From assembly GCA_910588505.1 (NCBI GenBank), contig CAJUPQ010000036.1, forward strand, positions 1 through 33,913: a stretch of 33,913 nt of DNA. The letters run 5' to 3'. The translations under genes and the position numbers were made by a program. The notes beneath the pieces are model-generated. The model was not told the origin of the DNA. It did no database searches and saw only the letters and a program-made list of their open reading frames with translations. Each line of letters starts with the position of its first letter. Within the stretch, counting starts at the first letter, position 1. Source of the DNA: an uncultured Hungatella sp. (GTDB lineage Bacteria > Bacillota > Clostridia > Lachnospirales > Lachnospiraceae). This document shows, piece by piece, positions 9,047 to 18,155 of this stretch.

Positions 9047-10334
9047 GGGCCGCAATGGCTGTGGACGCCACAAAAGGAAGCGGGCTCCGTGTATGGGGAA
9101 GGAAATCCCGAAAACCGGCGCGAGGGCGTCCCGGAAAGTTGTCTGGGGGCTTGCGTGGGTTTGGCTGATGGGGGCTTGCCTGGGGAATCCGATGGTTTGT
9201 GAGGCGGCCGGAGGGTATGGGCTTAAGGGGCCTGGCGATTTGGCGGGCTTAAGCGGCTTGCGACGGATTGGCGATTTGCAGGGTTTGGACGGCTTGGGAC
9301 AGACCGGTGATTTTGACGGTCTGGACGGCCTGGAAGGGCTGGATGATTTAGAGGACGCGGACAGTCTGGAGGAGCTGGAAGGGCTGGAAGAACTGGAAGA
9401 ACTGGAAGAGGAGATGTCTGATGAAGAGTTAAATCAGGCGTTGGAGGAGTATTTTCAGGGGCTTGACGGGAGGACCGCGGAGCAGGATGTGGTGACGCCG
9501 GAGAGGGTTACAGACCCGGCGGTGAAGGTGGAGACGGTTCGTTCCGGAGATTTTAAGTATACGCTGCCCAACGGGAATTATTTTATCAGTTCCGTTCCGT
9601 CGGGCATGATTACCTCCGGGCCGGTGGATTTTTATGCGCCGGAGGGGGTTGTGGGGCTGGTGGAGCGGGACGACGTGAAGGTGGCGTTTCCCGATTCCTG
9701 GCATTTTACGGAAAAGGGCGTATACCATATGATGTTTTTGGTTTTGCAGCCGCCGGGGGACGCGGCCATTGATTACAATATTTATGAAGTGAATTTTTAT
9801 TTTACCATTATCGGCGGGACGGACAATTCCCTGGGGGCGGTTCCGGCTCCCGAGGGGTTTGTGATTACCGGGGCGCGTCTGGACGGAAAGGCCCAAAAAG
9901 TGGAACAGGAGCGGTGTTATTTCCTCAGAGGGGACGGGTATTATGAGATTGAGTTTGAGGCCCAAGGGGATTTGAAGGCTTCGGCCCGGACCGAGTTTAC
10001 CAGGGACACCATGGCGCCGTTTTTGTCGTTTTCCCGGGAGATAGAGCCAGAGGGGATTACCGGGGAGGTGGAGTTTTATCCGTCGGAGCCGGGATGCCGG
10101 GTGTATATGCATTACAACGGAAACCGGGGGTACGCGGCGACCAACCGTCTGACGGCGGCGGGAGTTTATGAACTGTCCGTGGAGGACAAGGCGGGAAACA
10201 GCCGGATTTACCATGTAAGGCTCAGGCAGACCTACAGCCTTGTGGACTGGCGGGTGTTTGGGGCCGCGGCTGTGCTGGCGGTGTTTGGGCTGGTCCGGCT
10301 TTTGATGGTCAGGCGGGATATGAGAGTTTTGTGA
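9033..10334 (+). CDS. Ig-like, acidic-repeat single-pass membrane protein (paralog of the first gene)
   Basis: The protein is 433 aa from ATG 9033, with GAGAGGGG upstream. An in-frame ATG at 9093 would give a shorter signal n-region and is a real alternative. A hydrophobic signal (about residues 36-56) ends near 'VCEAAGG'. A Leu/Gly/Asp/Glu repeat stretch ('LDGLEGLDDLEDADSLEELE', about 80-150) follows, then Ig-like beta segments and a C-terminal transmembrane helix (about 405-422) with a basic tail. It shares motif order with the first gene of the window: a Ser-Gly-x-hydrophobic loop, 'G-F-x-ITGA', 'DTMAP' and a final 'GVYELSVEDKAGN' strand. This predicts a C-terminally anchored surface protein. 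Two such proteins flank the channel genes, so a shared structural role is plausible. Confidence 0.8.
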   Translation: MTWGKGRNGCGRHKRKRAPCMGKEIPKTGARASRKVVWGLAWVWLMGACLGNPMVCEAAGGYGLKGPGDLAGLSGLRRIGDLQGLDGLGQTGDFDGLDGLEGLDDLEDADSLEELEGLEELEELEEEMSDEELNQALEEYFQGLDGRTAEQDVVTPERVTDPAVKVETVRSGDFKYTLPNGNYFISSVPSGMITSGPVDFYAPEGVVGLVERDDVKVAFPDSWHFTEKGVYHMMFLVLQPPGDAAIDYNIYEVNFYFTIIGGTDNSLGAVPAPEGFVITGARLDGKAQKVEQERCYFLRGDGYYEIEFEAQGDLKASARTEFTRDTMAPFLSFSREIEPEGITGEVEFYPSEPGCRVYMHYNGNRGYAATNRLTAAGVYELSVEDKAGNSRIYHVRLRQTYSLVDWRVFGAAAVLAVFGLVRLLMVRRDMRVL

Positions 10335-10380
10335 GCGCTGCCCTTTTGTGACATGGTTTGTTCTCGGGTCTTTTCGGAGT

Positions 10381-10408
10381 TTGGGGAGATTCGATTGCAA
10401 AATATAAA
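10381..10408 (+). promoter_or_regulatory. Weak candidate promoter before the pilin gene
   Basis: TTGGGG (10381-10386) and TATAAA (10403-10408) are 16 bases apart in an unusually AT-rich leader (10396-10420) directly before the pilin ribosome site. The -35 match is poor, so this is tentative. A separate promoter would fit the need for many pilin copies. Confidence 0.3.
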
Positions 10409-10432
10409 TTTTAATCTCAAGGAGGAATGGAA

Positions 10433-10771
10433 ATGTATTTTTTGTTGACAGCTGGCGCTAACCCTTTTGAGACGGTTAGCAAGCCTATTATCAGCCTTCT
10501 GGACATGGCCCTTATGCCGGCGTTGGCGATTGTGGGGGCTTTGGGAGCTATCTACTGCATCATTCTGGGGGCGAAGCTGGCCAAGGCGGAGGAACCACAG
10601 GACAGGGAGAAGGCAAAAAACAGCCTGAAAAATGCCATTATAGGGTTTGTGCTGATTTTCGTGCTGATTGTGGTGCTGAAGCTGGGCATGACGGCTATGC
10701 AGAGCTGGATGAAGAGCAATATCGGCGGCACAGGCGCGGCGGGGTCCTGGATTACGGGGCTGCGGCTTTAG
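10433..10771 (+). CDS. VirB2/TrbC-like pilin subunit
   Basis: The protein is 112 aa. ATG 10433 lies 7 bases after AAGGAGG (10419-10425), whereas the earlier ATG at 10427 is only one base away, so 10433 is the better start. Two long hydrophobic helices (about residues 22-45 and 66-88) flank a short charged loop 'AKLAKAEEPQDREKAKNSLKN'. This is the usual form of VirB2-type pilins and their Firmicute counterparts. The N-terminal leader is short and lacks an obvious long signal. Placement after the channel and ATPase genes supports the role. It probably polymerises into, or lines, the extracellular conduit of the T4SS-like machine. Confidence 0.8.
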   Translation: MYFLLTAGANPFETVSKPIISLLDMALMPALAIVGALGAIYCIILGAKLAKAEEPQDREKAKNSLKNAIIGFVLIFVLIVVLKLGMTAMQSWMKSNIGGTGAAGSWITGLRL

Positions 10772-10869
10772 GGGCCGGGAGCGGCATATGGCGTATGGCG
10801 ATAGCTGGCGTATGAGCATTTGGCTTAAGAATTGGTTTGTTTTGTGATGTGAAGTTTAGGTGGTCGTGA

Positions 10870-10989
10870 GCCCTGGAGAATCCATCCCCTGGCAGGGTGA
10901 ATTTTTGCCATGGAAAAGAGACCTGCATTTCGGGCTCTTCGGAATGCCCGGCAAATCTGAACCCTGCCAGGGGATGGATTCTCACGGGC
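10870..10989. repeat. 120-bp inverted repeat / long hairpin
   Basis: Arms at 10876-10898 and 10961-10983 are perfect 23-bp reverse complements (GAGAATCCATCC... / ...GGATGGATTCTC). With two mismatches they extend to 10870-10898 and 10961-10989. Inside, a TTTGCC/GGCAAA pair and a second 8-bp stem (GCATTTCG 10925-10932 / CGGAATGC 10940-10947, 7-base loop) would continue the hairpin. No poly-T follows, so it is not a standard terminator, and I see no clear target-site duplication. It occupies the 296-base gap between pilin and lipoprotein genes and ends about 78 bases before the lipoprotein start. It may be a structured leader RNA or a MITE-like element. Confidence 0.85.
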
Positions 10990-11067
10990 CGGCGACAACC
11001 TTCCCATAGCCACCAATCAGCCACATTTTCCCCAAAAAAACTCACAACCCACAAGGAGGTGCAGATT

Positions 11068-13638
11068 GTGAAAAGGATATTAACCACCATATTATTACCT
11101 ATGACAGTTGCTATGTTTTTCACAGGCTGCAGCTCCCTGGCCGGAGACGCCCATGTGGATATGACCGAAATCGAGAGTTCGGCCTGGCAGGAGGCGTATA
11201 CCGACGAAAACGGCGACCGCCGCCTGGACATGAACGAAGAAAAAGAAACCATGCCCAACTACTTTGAACAGAATTTGACCGAGAAATTCAAAGACCTGGG
11301 GGGCAAACCGGCTTTTCGCATGGAGAAGGGCCATTCCCAGAAAACCGACGACATCGAGGCGTTTTTCATCGCCGGACTGCGGGCGGACAAAACCTTTGTC
11401 TACGGATACACCACCAGGGTGGGCAGCGGGGAGGAAGGCGGGGAAAACGGAAGCGGAAGCGGCGAAGGCGGAGCGGGAAACGGAGCCGAAAGCGGCGAAG
11501 GCGGAGCGGAAGACGGAGCCGAAAGCGGCGAAGGCGGAGCGGAAAGCCAGGAGGAGGAGCTAATCCTGGTCAAAGACAAGGACAACAACGTCCCTCTGGT
11601 TCACTGCGGGGCTTTTTACAACTACGACACAGGGGAGTTCCAGGTATTCCACGAGACCACTTTTACCCGTTCCCAGGAGGAAACCGGGGAGGATGAAGAA
11701 TCCTTTTTCATGCAGCTGAGCGAGACAGACGGCCAGGTCTTTGTCTACGACAACGGCCACGGTTACGTGTACGACAGCCAGGGAACCATGAAATTCCACG
11801 GCGATATCGAAACCTTTGTGAGAGCCCAGTTTGCGGACGCCTACTCGGTGACCGTGGCCAACGCGGTGACGGACTGGCAGAACCGGGTTTATTTGGAAGT
11901 GTCCATAGAGAAGGAAAAAATCGAAGTTCCAGAGCCGGAAAAGATAACTGCGCCGGTTCTGGCCACATCTCCCAATGCCTGGAAGGAGACGGAGCAGTCC
12001 AACGAGGACGAGGATGAGGACGAGGACGACAAAGAGGCGGAGGAGATGGAGAAAAAAATGGAATCCCGAATCGTTGTGTACGAGTATAAGCCGGTGAACA
12101 CGGGCCTTGACCAGAACAACGACGCCTTTGAGGTCCAGAAAAACGCCTGGGCGGCTATGACCGAGGGGAAGGAATTTTCCTCCGCCCTCGACGGCCTGGC
12201 AGACTGGAATCGGGTGAAGGCGGCCATCCCCGACTTGTGGGGCGACGCATTTTTGGGAGGGCTGGAGAGCAAGCCTTTGGTGTACCAGTGGAAAGATAAG
12301 CCGGATTTTTCCAAGGAGGATAAGGTCACCAGTCTGCTGCCAACGGCCAGGACTTATATCCCGTTTCGGGATGTGAAAGAGCATTGGGACCTGGAAAAGC
12401 TGTTTATTATGGACAGCGACCACTACAGCGGAATTTACGGGAAAACTGAACATTTCCGCTATTACAACCCCCAGTCCATTGAACGGTCCTACACCCTGGT
12501 CTGGGAGACGGAGAAGAAAGATGAAGAGGGGAATCCGGCGGGCACGGAGAAACATTGGGAAACCCATACCCAGACGCTTCATAACATCAACATCAGCCGT
12601 TATGCCCAGATTACCAACGGTTATACGGAATCCTACTGGATGATGGACCAGGAAAAGGCGGCGTATTTGGGCCCGTGTATCGGCGGCGAGATTCTCTGCC
12701 AGGGCAGGGACAGCCAGGTGCGGTGGATTCGGCCCGGCGGTAAATTCAGGGATACTCCCTATTCGGTGTGGGAGGAACGGGAAGCGGGGGCATTTTTGGA
12801 AAACGGGGTGGTCTACTATGTGGACTACGGGAAAACGTACATGGTGGTGGGCAGGGACCGGGCCCACGGAGGAAAGGAGGAGGACGCAAAGGCCATCTGG
12901 TACAAGGATTTGGCTGGAAGCTACAGCTCCGGGGACACGGTCTACGACAAGATGCTTGAGAATGACATGTCCGGCAGCCTGGGAAAGGGGGAGAGCCTTT
13001 ACGGAAATGAGTTCTTCACCCCGGACCAGGTGCTTCACGCCCAACTGGACCTGGATGAAACCCTGGCCTGGGATTTAATTCAAAGGAACTGTAAAGGGGT
13101 GTGCGAGATGGCCCGGAGTGATGGGGAGGGATTTTTGCTTACTTCCCAGGGAAAGGGACTGATTTTCTATTCCAATTTCGGGGGAAAGAGCGCGGTGCTG
13201 GAAGAGGGCACCTGGTACAGAACCTGGAACATGGGTGATAAGTACGTGTCCGTAGGGTTCCCCAAGGGGGAGAGCTCTTATGGCAGCATAGACGTGGCAT
13301 TTGCCAGGGTGTACGAGTATGATTTGTCCCAGCTTTGCAATGAGAACATGAAGAATACTCTGGAAGAGCTGGAACAAGAGGAAGAGTCCAGGCGGCAGGA
13401 GGAAGAGGAGAAGGCAAGGGAATCTCTGGAAGCTTCCGCGGAGGGACAGGAAGACGAGACGGTGCAGAAACCCCTGGATAAGTGGAATGAGGAGTACCAG
13501 CAGAAATATGAGAGGACCCTGCCGCAGCCCGGCAGCAAAGAGAGCGGGGCGGGAACGGAAAGCTCGGGAAGCGTCGGCGGGGAGAGCGGGTCTGAATCGG
13601 AGAGCCCGGGAGCTGGCGGCGGGGAGAGCGGGGCCTAA
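11068..13638 (+). CDS. Large acidic repeat-containing lipoprotein
   Basis: The protein is 856 aa from GTG 11068, with AAGGAGG at 11053-11059. The frame is open further upstream, but that part crosses the inverted repeat and has no ribosome site. Signal 'VKRILTTILLPMTVAMFFTGC' ends in a lipobox with Cys21. Features in order are an 11-residue Gly/Glu repeat (about 131-163), a strongly acidic run 'NEDEDEDEDDKEAEEMEKK' (about 311-330), a mixed region rich in Tyr, Trp and Gly with possible beta-propeller character, a Glu/Arg coiled coil (about 765-800) and a Gly/Ser/Glu-rich end. I recognise no known family. It lies between the pilin and the kinase-like array. A surface-exposed structural or recognition component is possible but unproven. 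Confidence 0.75.
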   Translation: MKRILTTILLPMTVAMFFTGCSSLAGDAHVDMTEIESSAWQEAYTDENGDRRLDMNEEKETMPNYFEQNLTEKFKDLGGKPAFRMEKGHSQKTDDIEAFFIAGLRADKTFVYGYTTRVGSGEEGGENGSGSGEGGAGNGAESGEGGAEDGAESGEGGAESQEEELILVKDKDNNVPLVHCGAFYNYDTGEFQVFHETTFTRSQEETGEDEESFFMQLSETDGQVFVYDNGHGYVYDSQGTMKFHGDIETFVRAQFADAYSVTVANAVTDWQNRVYLEVSIEKEKIEVPEPEKITAPVLATSPNAWKETEQSNEDEDEDEDDKEAEEMEKKMESRIVVYEYKPVNTGLDQNNDAFEVQKNAWAAMTEGKEFSSALDGLADWNRVKAAIPDLWGDAFLGGLESKPLVYQWKDKPDFSKEDKVTSLLPTARTYIPFRDVKEHWDLEKLFIMDSDHYSGIYGKTEHFRYYNPQSIERSYTLVWETEKKDEEGNPAGTEKHWETHTQTLHNINISRYAQITNGYTESYWMMDQEKAAYLGPCIGGEILCQGRDSQVRWIRPGGKFRDTPYSVWEEREAGAFLENGVVYYVDYGKTYMVVGRDRAHGGKEEDAKAIWYKDLAGSYSSGDTVYDKMLENDMSGSLGKGESLYGNEFFTPDQVLHAQLDLDETLAWDLIQRNCKGVCEMARSDGEGFLLTSQGKGLIFYSNFGGKSAVLEEGTWYRTWNMGDKYVSVGFPKGESSYGSIDVAFARVYEYDLSQLCNENMKNTLEELEQEEESRRQEEEEKARESLEASAEGQEDETVQKPLDKWNEEYQQKYERTLPQPGSKESGAGTESSGSVGGESGSESESPGAGGGESGA
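11458..11556 (+). repeat. 33-bp coding tandem repeat (SGEGGAxxGAE)
   Basis: Three 33-bp units (11458-11490, 11491-11523, 11524-11556) encode SGEGGAGNGAE, SGEGGAEDGAE and SGEGGAESQEE within the lipoprotein. It is a flexible acidic linker whose unit size keeps the frame. Confidence 0.85.
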
Positions 13639-13731
13639 CCGGAAAGCCCGGGAACCGCAAGTTAAGGATTCCAGGAGACGATTTCCATATTGAGCGTGTT
13701 CATTGATAAAAAAGGAGGCGAAACCAGAACC

Positions 13732-15864
13732 ATGGAGGCGACGAAGGATTTGCGGGACAGAGTGTGGACGGAGGATGAATTTGACCGGTTCTTTGAACGG
13801 GAAGCCCAAAAAGAGGGGAATTCGGAAAAGTTCCGGGCAGTGGCGGAGGCTTACGCCCAGGTGGCCAGCCTGAGGGATACGGCCATTACCAGGGAAAGCG
13901 CCGTAAACATGGTCAGGGCCAATGAGGCGCTGATGAAAGCGTGCAGGGAGTATTCCGACAGCCGGAAAAATGCCCGCACCTTTGGCGGCAGGCAGAGGCT
14001 TGCAGTGGCAGACAGCCTGTTCATGTTTCAGAAAGATTTGAATCTGGACCAGGCCAGGGACTTGAAAACCGTCCGGGAGCTGGAGGGAAAGACCTGGCGG
14101 GAGGCCGGGCAGTTTCAGGTGAAATCCATTGACTTAGGGAACCAGAAAGTCCAGGTGGTGGGGGACGCCGTAAGCCGGCGGATGAAAGTGGAGTGTCAGG
14201 GGACGCCGGGATATTTTACGGAAGAATTTCAGATAAGAAGCAGCCAGAAGCATCTGGAGGACGCCATCAGGGAGATGGGAAGTCAGGCCCCGGAGGTGGA
14301 GGCGGCACTAAACAGCCATAAAGGGGAATTGGAGGAGCGGCTCAAATCCCTGCCGGGCAACAGTTTTGAGGGGAGTGAGTGGCATTTCGGCGTGGCAGAG
14401 TGGTGGCAGCAGTTGGGGGAGAAGGAGCCGGCCAAGGGCAAGCTGGGCAAGGCGGTCATCGGCGACGACAGGGCCCTGGGCAAAGCCGCACAGGCGGTGA
14501 GACAGTATTACGCCAGCTTAAAGGCCGAGAAAGGCCCCGTAAGCGGAGAGAGGCGCATAAGGCTTATGGAGCAGGCCATTGAACATTGCGCGGGGGATGA
14601 AGATAAAAAGCTGAAAAAGCTTTTCCAGGAACAAAAGACCTTTCTCATGAGCGTTCCGGAGCCGGACCCCAGGATGAAGGAGTCGGCAAAGGCCCACCAT
14701 ATGGTGAAGCTGACGCTGATACAGGCCAGGGCCAGGAGCGGGGGCTTGTTCCGGTCAGGGAAAAAGGAGGCTTTGGCCCTGGATAAGGTGATTGAGGACG
14801 GGAGTTTGATACACCGGCTGGCCAGAAACGCCTATGAGGCGGATTCCTCGTCCATTGCGGCGGCCAAGGGGCGGTTTGAGACGGATAAGGGCAATGAGCT
14901 TTCCGCCCGCAACATCGCTTCCACCCGGGTGGCGGAGCTTTTGGGAATCGGCTCCATCATTGCCCGGTCGGAGAAAATGACGGTGAAGGCCGCGGGACAG
15001 GTGATGCAGGGGTGCTTTATGGAGCAGGCAAAGGGCATTGACCTCCTGTCAAAGGACGACGGGGTGCGGCGGATGGTGAGCCAGACAGAAATAAAGCCCA
15101 CGGCGGGGCTGAACCGGGATATGGCCGCCATGGAGATTTTTGATTTTCTCTGCGCCCAGAATGACAGACACGCAGGAAATATGCTCTATCAGCTCAGCGA
15201 GCCGGATGAAAACGGGAAGCGAAATGTCATCGGCCTCCAGGGGATTGACAATGACCTTGCCTTTGGGGACCAGGAGCAGCCGGATTTCCAGTATCAGGGG
15301 TTTCGAAAAGGGATGGAGTCCATGACGTTTATTGACCGGGACCTGGCCCAGCAGGTGAGGAAGTTGGACCGGGCGTCTTTGGAGTACGCCGTGGGGGATT
15401 TGGTTTCCCAGGGCCAGATTGACGCCATGATGAAGCGGGTGGAGAAATTTCAGAGGCATATGGAAGAAAACATGGTGGTCATTGAACCTGACAAATGGGA
15501 GTTAAATGAGTTTGCCATAGACCAGCCTGCAGACAACCTTGGAAAGCGGGGAAAAGCCTACGTGGAGGGGCTGAAAAGCTACGACAAATCCCTGCGGGCA
15601 GTGTATGCTTCTGACGGCGAGCATAAAAACCATCACATCAAGCAGGCTTTTGACGGCTGGCAGAAAGAGAAAGCCAGGGAGGAACTGGTGGAGGGCCGGG
15701 TTTTGGAGGGCGTGCAGGATATGTTCCGGGAAAAGGTGACTTTTGAGGATTTGAAGCGGCAGGAGCCGGCACGGCGCCGGGCAGTGGAGCGGAAAACGGG
15801 GATTCAGATTGGCGCGGGCCGGGAGAAAGCCCAGGTTAAGCAGACAGAAGCATTGAAACGTTGA
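13732..15864 (+). CDS. PI3/4K/HipA-like putative kinase, array member 1
   Basis: The protein is 710 aa from ATG 13732; AAGGAGG at 13712-13718 is a little distant. A TTG at 13690 with its own AGGAGA would add 14 residues and cannot be excluded. It is the most diverged full-length member. The N-terminal helical domain (1-150) ends in a beta-rich part with 'GYFTEE'. Next come a long variable helical region, 'GNELSARNIASTRVAELLG', then 'CAQNDRHAGN' with Asp478 and Asn483, and 'GIDNDLAFG' with Asp506 and Asp508. DRHxxN followed by an Asp-containing metal loop is the arrangement of PI3/4-kinase-like and HipA-like kinases. An obvious ATP-anchoring Lys is not visible, so activity is unproven. No signal peptide or membrane segment is present, so it is made in the cytoplasm. 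Confidence 0.7.
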   Translation: MEATKDLRDRVWTEDEFDRFFEREAQKEGNSEKFRAVAEAYAQVASLRDTAITRESAVNMVRANEALMKACREYSDSRKNARTFGGRQRLAVADSLFMFQKDLNLDQARDLKTVRELEGKTWREAGQFQVKSIDLGNQKVQVVGDAVSRRMKVECQGTPGYFTEEFQIRSSQKHLEDAIREMGSQAPEVEAALNSHKGELEERLKSLPGNSFEGSEWHFGVAEWWQQLGEKEPAKGKLGKAVIGDDRALGKAAQAVRQYYASLKAEKGPVSGERRIRLMEQAIEHCAGDEDKKLKKLFQEQKTFLMSVPEPDPRMKESAKAHHMVKLTLIQARARSGGLFRSGKKEALALDKVIEDGSLIHRLARNAYEADSSSIAAAKGRFETDKGNELSARNIASTRVAELLGIGSIIARSEKMTVKAAGQVMQGCFMEQAKGIDLLSKDDGVRRMVSQTEIKPTAGLNRDMAAMEIFDFLCAQNDRHAGNMLYQLSEPDENGKRNVIGLQGIDNDLAFGDQEQPDFQYQGFRKGMESMTFIDRDLAQQVRKLDRASLEYAVGDLVSQGQIDAMMKRVEKFQRHMEENMVVIEPDKWELNEFAIDQPADNLGKRGKAYVEGLKSYDKSLRAVYASDGEHKNHHIKQAFDGWQKEKAREELVEGRVLEGVQDMFREKVTFEDLKRQEPARRRAVERKTGIQIGAGREKAQVKQTEALKR

Positions 15865-15907
15865 AGGCGCTCCCAGAGCACATTTGAAAAGTAAGGAGGA
15901 CGGCAAT

Positions 15908-18086
15908 ATGAAGTTATTTGGTTCGGCTCAGGGGGGCAGACCCCCGCACACAGCAGTGGAATCTGGAGGATTTTAAAGAGTATTTTAAAAATGAGAGGGG
16001 AAACCTGGGCAATTCTAAGAAGTTTCAGGAGGTTATCCGGGCCTTTGACCAGTTTGCCGGGTTGAGAGGGCAGCCGGTGAACCAGGAGACTGCCATCAAG
16101 ATGGTGAAGGCCAACGAGAATCTTAAGAAAGCCTGTGAGGCCTATGTGGAGAGCCGCCGGGGCGCCAGGACCGGTTCCGGGAAGGAGCGGCTTGCGGTGG
16201 TGGACTGCCTGTCCATGTTCCGTGAGGATTTGAACCTGGACCAGGCCAGGGACATGAGGGTGGTCCGAAGCCTGGAGGGGAAGACCTGGGAGCAGGCGGG
16301 AAGGTTTCAGGTGGCGGAGGTGGTGCTGGAAGGCGGCGACAAGCAGGTGGTGGGAGACGCCATGAGCCAGCGGCTGAAAGTGGAGCACGGAGGGAAAAAG
16401 GGCTTTTTTACGGAGCAGATGGAGATGGAAAGCCTGGACGGCAAGGTGGACAAAATGATAGACGGTGTTGACAGAGAAAAGAATCCGGCCCTCAGGGGAG
16501 CCCTGGACGCAATCAGGGGCAATTTAAAGGATACAATGAGAGATTTTATGTCCACAACAGAGATTCTTGACAGCGGATTTGAGGTCATGGAATATTTTTC
16601 CGGGATGGAGGAAAAAAATCCCATGCGGGAGGACCTAAGGAAGGTTGTGTCAAGCGCCGCCGGCATGAACATGGCCGTGAAGATTATCCGTGAGTATCAG
16701 TCTTCTTTGAAAGCCTTGGGACCAGATGCATCCTCCGGGAAAAAAGAGGAGCTGATGGACAAAGCAGTGGAACAGACCATATCTTCCAGCTCGTATAAAG
16801 GGTACGGCGACAGCCTGAGAGCGTGCAAAGGGGCATTTATGGATATGCCACCCGTTGAGGAGGTCAAGAACCGTTCCGCCAGGATGTACCGAATGGTAAA
16901 GAAGAATTTTCTTTTGGCAAGAGAGGCGATTGACGGTAATTCTCAGGCCGGGAGGGAGCAGAGAGAAGCCCTTGACAAGGCTTTGGAGGACCGGGATTTT
17001 ATGGAGACCTGGCAGAAGGGCATAGACATCGCCCATGCTTCCGAGGTGGGAGCCGGCAGGGGGAATATTGGGCTTGACGTGGGAAATGAGCTGTCGTCCC
17101 GCAACATCGCTTCGTCCCGAATCGCGGAGCTTCTTGGAATCGGGGGCATTGTGGCCCACTCGGAAAAGATGGTGGTCCGGTCAGGGGACAAGGTAACTGC
17201 GGGCTGCTTTATGGAGTTTGCCGAGGGCGTGGATATTACCGCCAAAGGCGAAAGGAGCCGGCGGGTTCTGGACCAGATAGATGCCACCATTCATCCGGCA
17301 GGTTTTTACAAGGATATGACTTCCATGGAGGTGTTTGATTACCTGTGCGCCCAGAACGACAGGCATGGGCGAAATATGTTCTACAAACTTGGGGAGCCGG
17401 ACGGTCAGGGAAGGAGGGCCATCATCGGACTGCAGGGGATTGACAGCGACCTTGCTTTTGGAGACAAAGACAGGCAGATGTCCGAAACCCAGGGACTGAT
17501 GAATGAAATGACGTTTATTTCCAGCGACCTGGCGGACAAAGTAAACGCTCTGGATGAAGATACCCTGCGGTATGCCATCGGGGATTTGATACCGGAGAAT
17601 CAGATTCAGATGATGATGAGCCGGGTGGAAAAATTTAAAGAACATATGAACAAGAACATGGTGAGAATTGAGGATAACGAATGGGAATTGAATGAGTACT
17701 CCAAGGACCAGCCTGTGGACGGCCTGGACGCCAGAGGAAAAGCTTATGTGAAGGGGCTTAAGGAGATGGAGTACACCATATTCAGCCGCCATAAAAGCGA
17801 CGTGATTCAAAACGCGTTCAACGTGTACCGCAAAGAGAGAGAAGCAGGGCCAAAGGCGGCCATAAGCTTTCAGGAGATAAAGATGCAGGGGAGAAATGCC
17901 GCCAGGCCGGAGGCCAGGACGCCTTTGGGGAAGAAGTCGGAGGAAGCGGTGGAGCGGGCAAGGCTCCTTCGGGAAGAGTATCGAAAGAAGATGGAGGCCC
18001 AGAAGGGAAAGCAGGAGCCCTTAAAGCAGGGGAAGGAAAAGAGCGACAGGGAAAAGGCTCCCCAGGAGGCGGGGAGAAAGAGGTAG
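15908..18086 (+). CDS. PI3/4K/HipA-like putative kinase, array member 2 (5' frameshift in a G6 tract)
   Basis: The expected start is ATG 15908 (MKLFGSAQG, as in members 3 and 4), 7 bases after AAGGAGGA. That frame stops after about 22 codons because GGGGGG (15931-15936) has one G too many. Removing one G joins it to the 15918-18086 frame and gives a 725-aa protein, exactly the length of member 3. A TTG at 15918 is in the body frame but has no suitably spaced ribosome site. The body has the conserved N-terminal domain, 'GNELSSRNIASSRIAELLG', 'AQNDRHGRN' (Asp codon at 17358) and 'GIDSDLAFG' (Asp codon at 17442). The tail is basic: 'GKKSEEAVERARLLREEYRK'. The gene is either phase-variable, recently broken, translated by slippage, or misread in sequencing. 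Confidence 0.7.
15931..15936 (+). other. G6 tract causing a +1 frameshift
   Basis: GGGGGG separates the ATG with the good ribosome site (15908) from the long downstream frame. Members 3 and 4 read CAGGGGAAGGACCC here. Loss of a single G would restore MKLFGSAQGADPRTQQW, which matches them. This is a candidate slippage site. Confidence 0.75.
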
Positions 18087-18155
18087 CCCGGGGCTGTCCG
18101 GACATTTTCCAGGGGAAAGGCAGGGGCAGCTCCGAAATCATAAGGAGGACGACAT

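Noticed and set aside
10870..10989. Insertion sequence
   Set aside because: The element is only about 120 bp, encodes no transposase and shows no clear target duplication. A MITE remains possible.
10897..11067. Upstream extension of the lipoprotein reading frame
   Set aside because: It runs through the inverted repeat and lacks a ribosome site. GTG 11068 has AAGGAGG and starts a proper lipoprotein signal.
11560..13044. 494-codon open frame on the minus strand
   Set aside because: It lies wholly opposite the lipoprotein gene, has no ribosome site, and its product (His/Val/Leu-rich, no domain) looks like a GC-driven shadow. The same applies to minus frames at 5531-6391, 6662-7489, 7735-8907, 9429-10400, 21215-22162 and 31059-32084.
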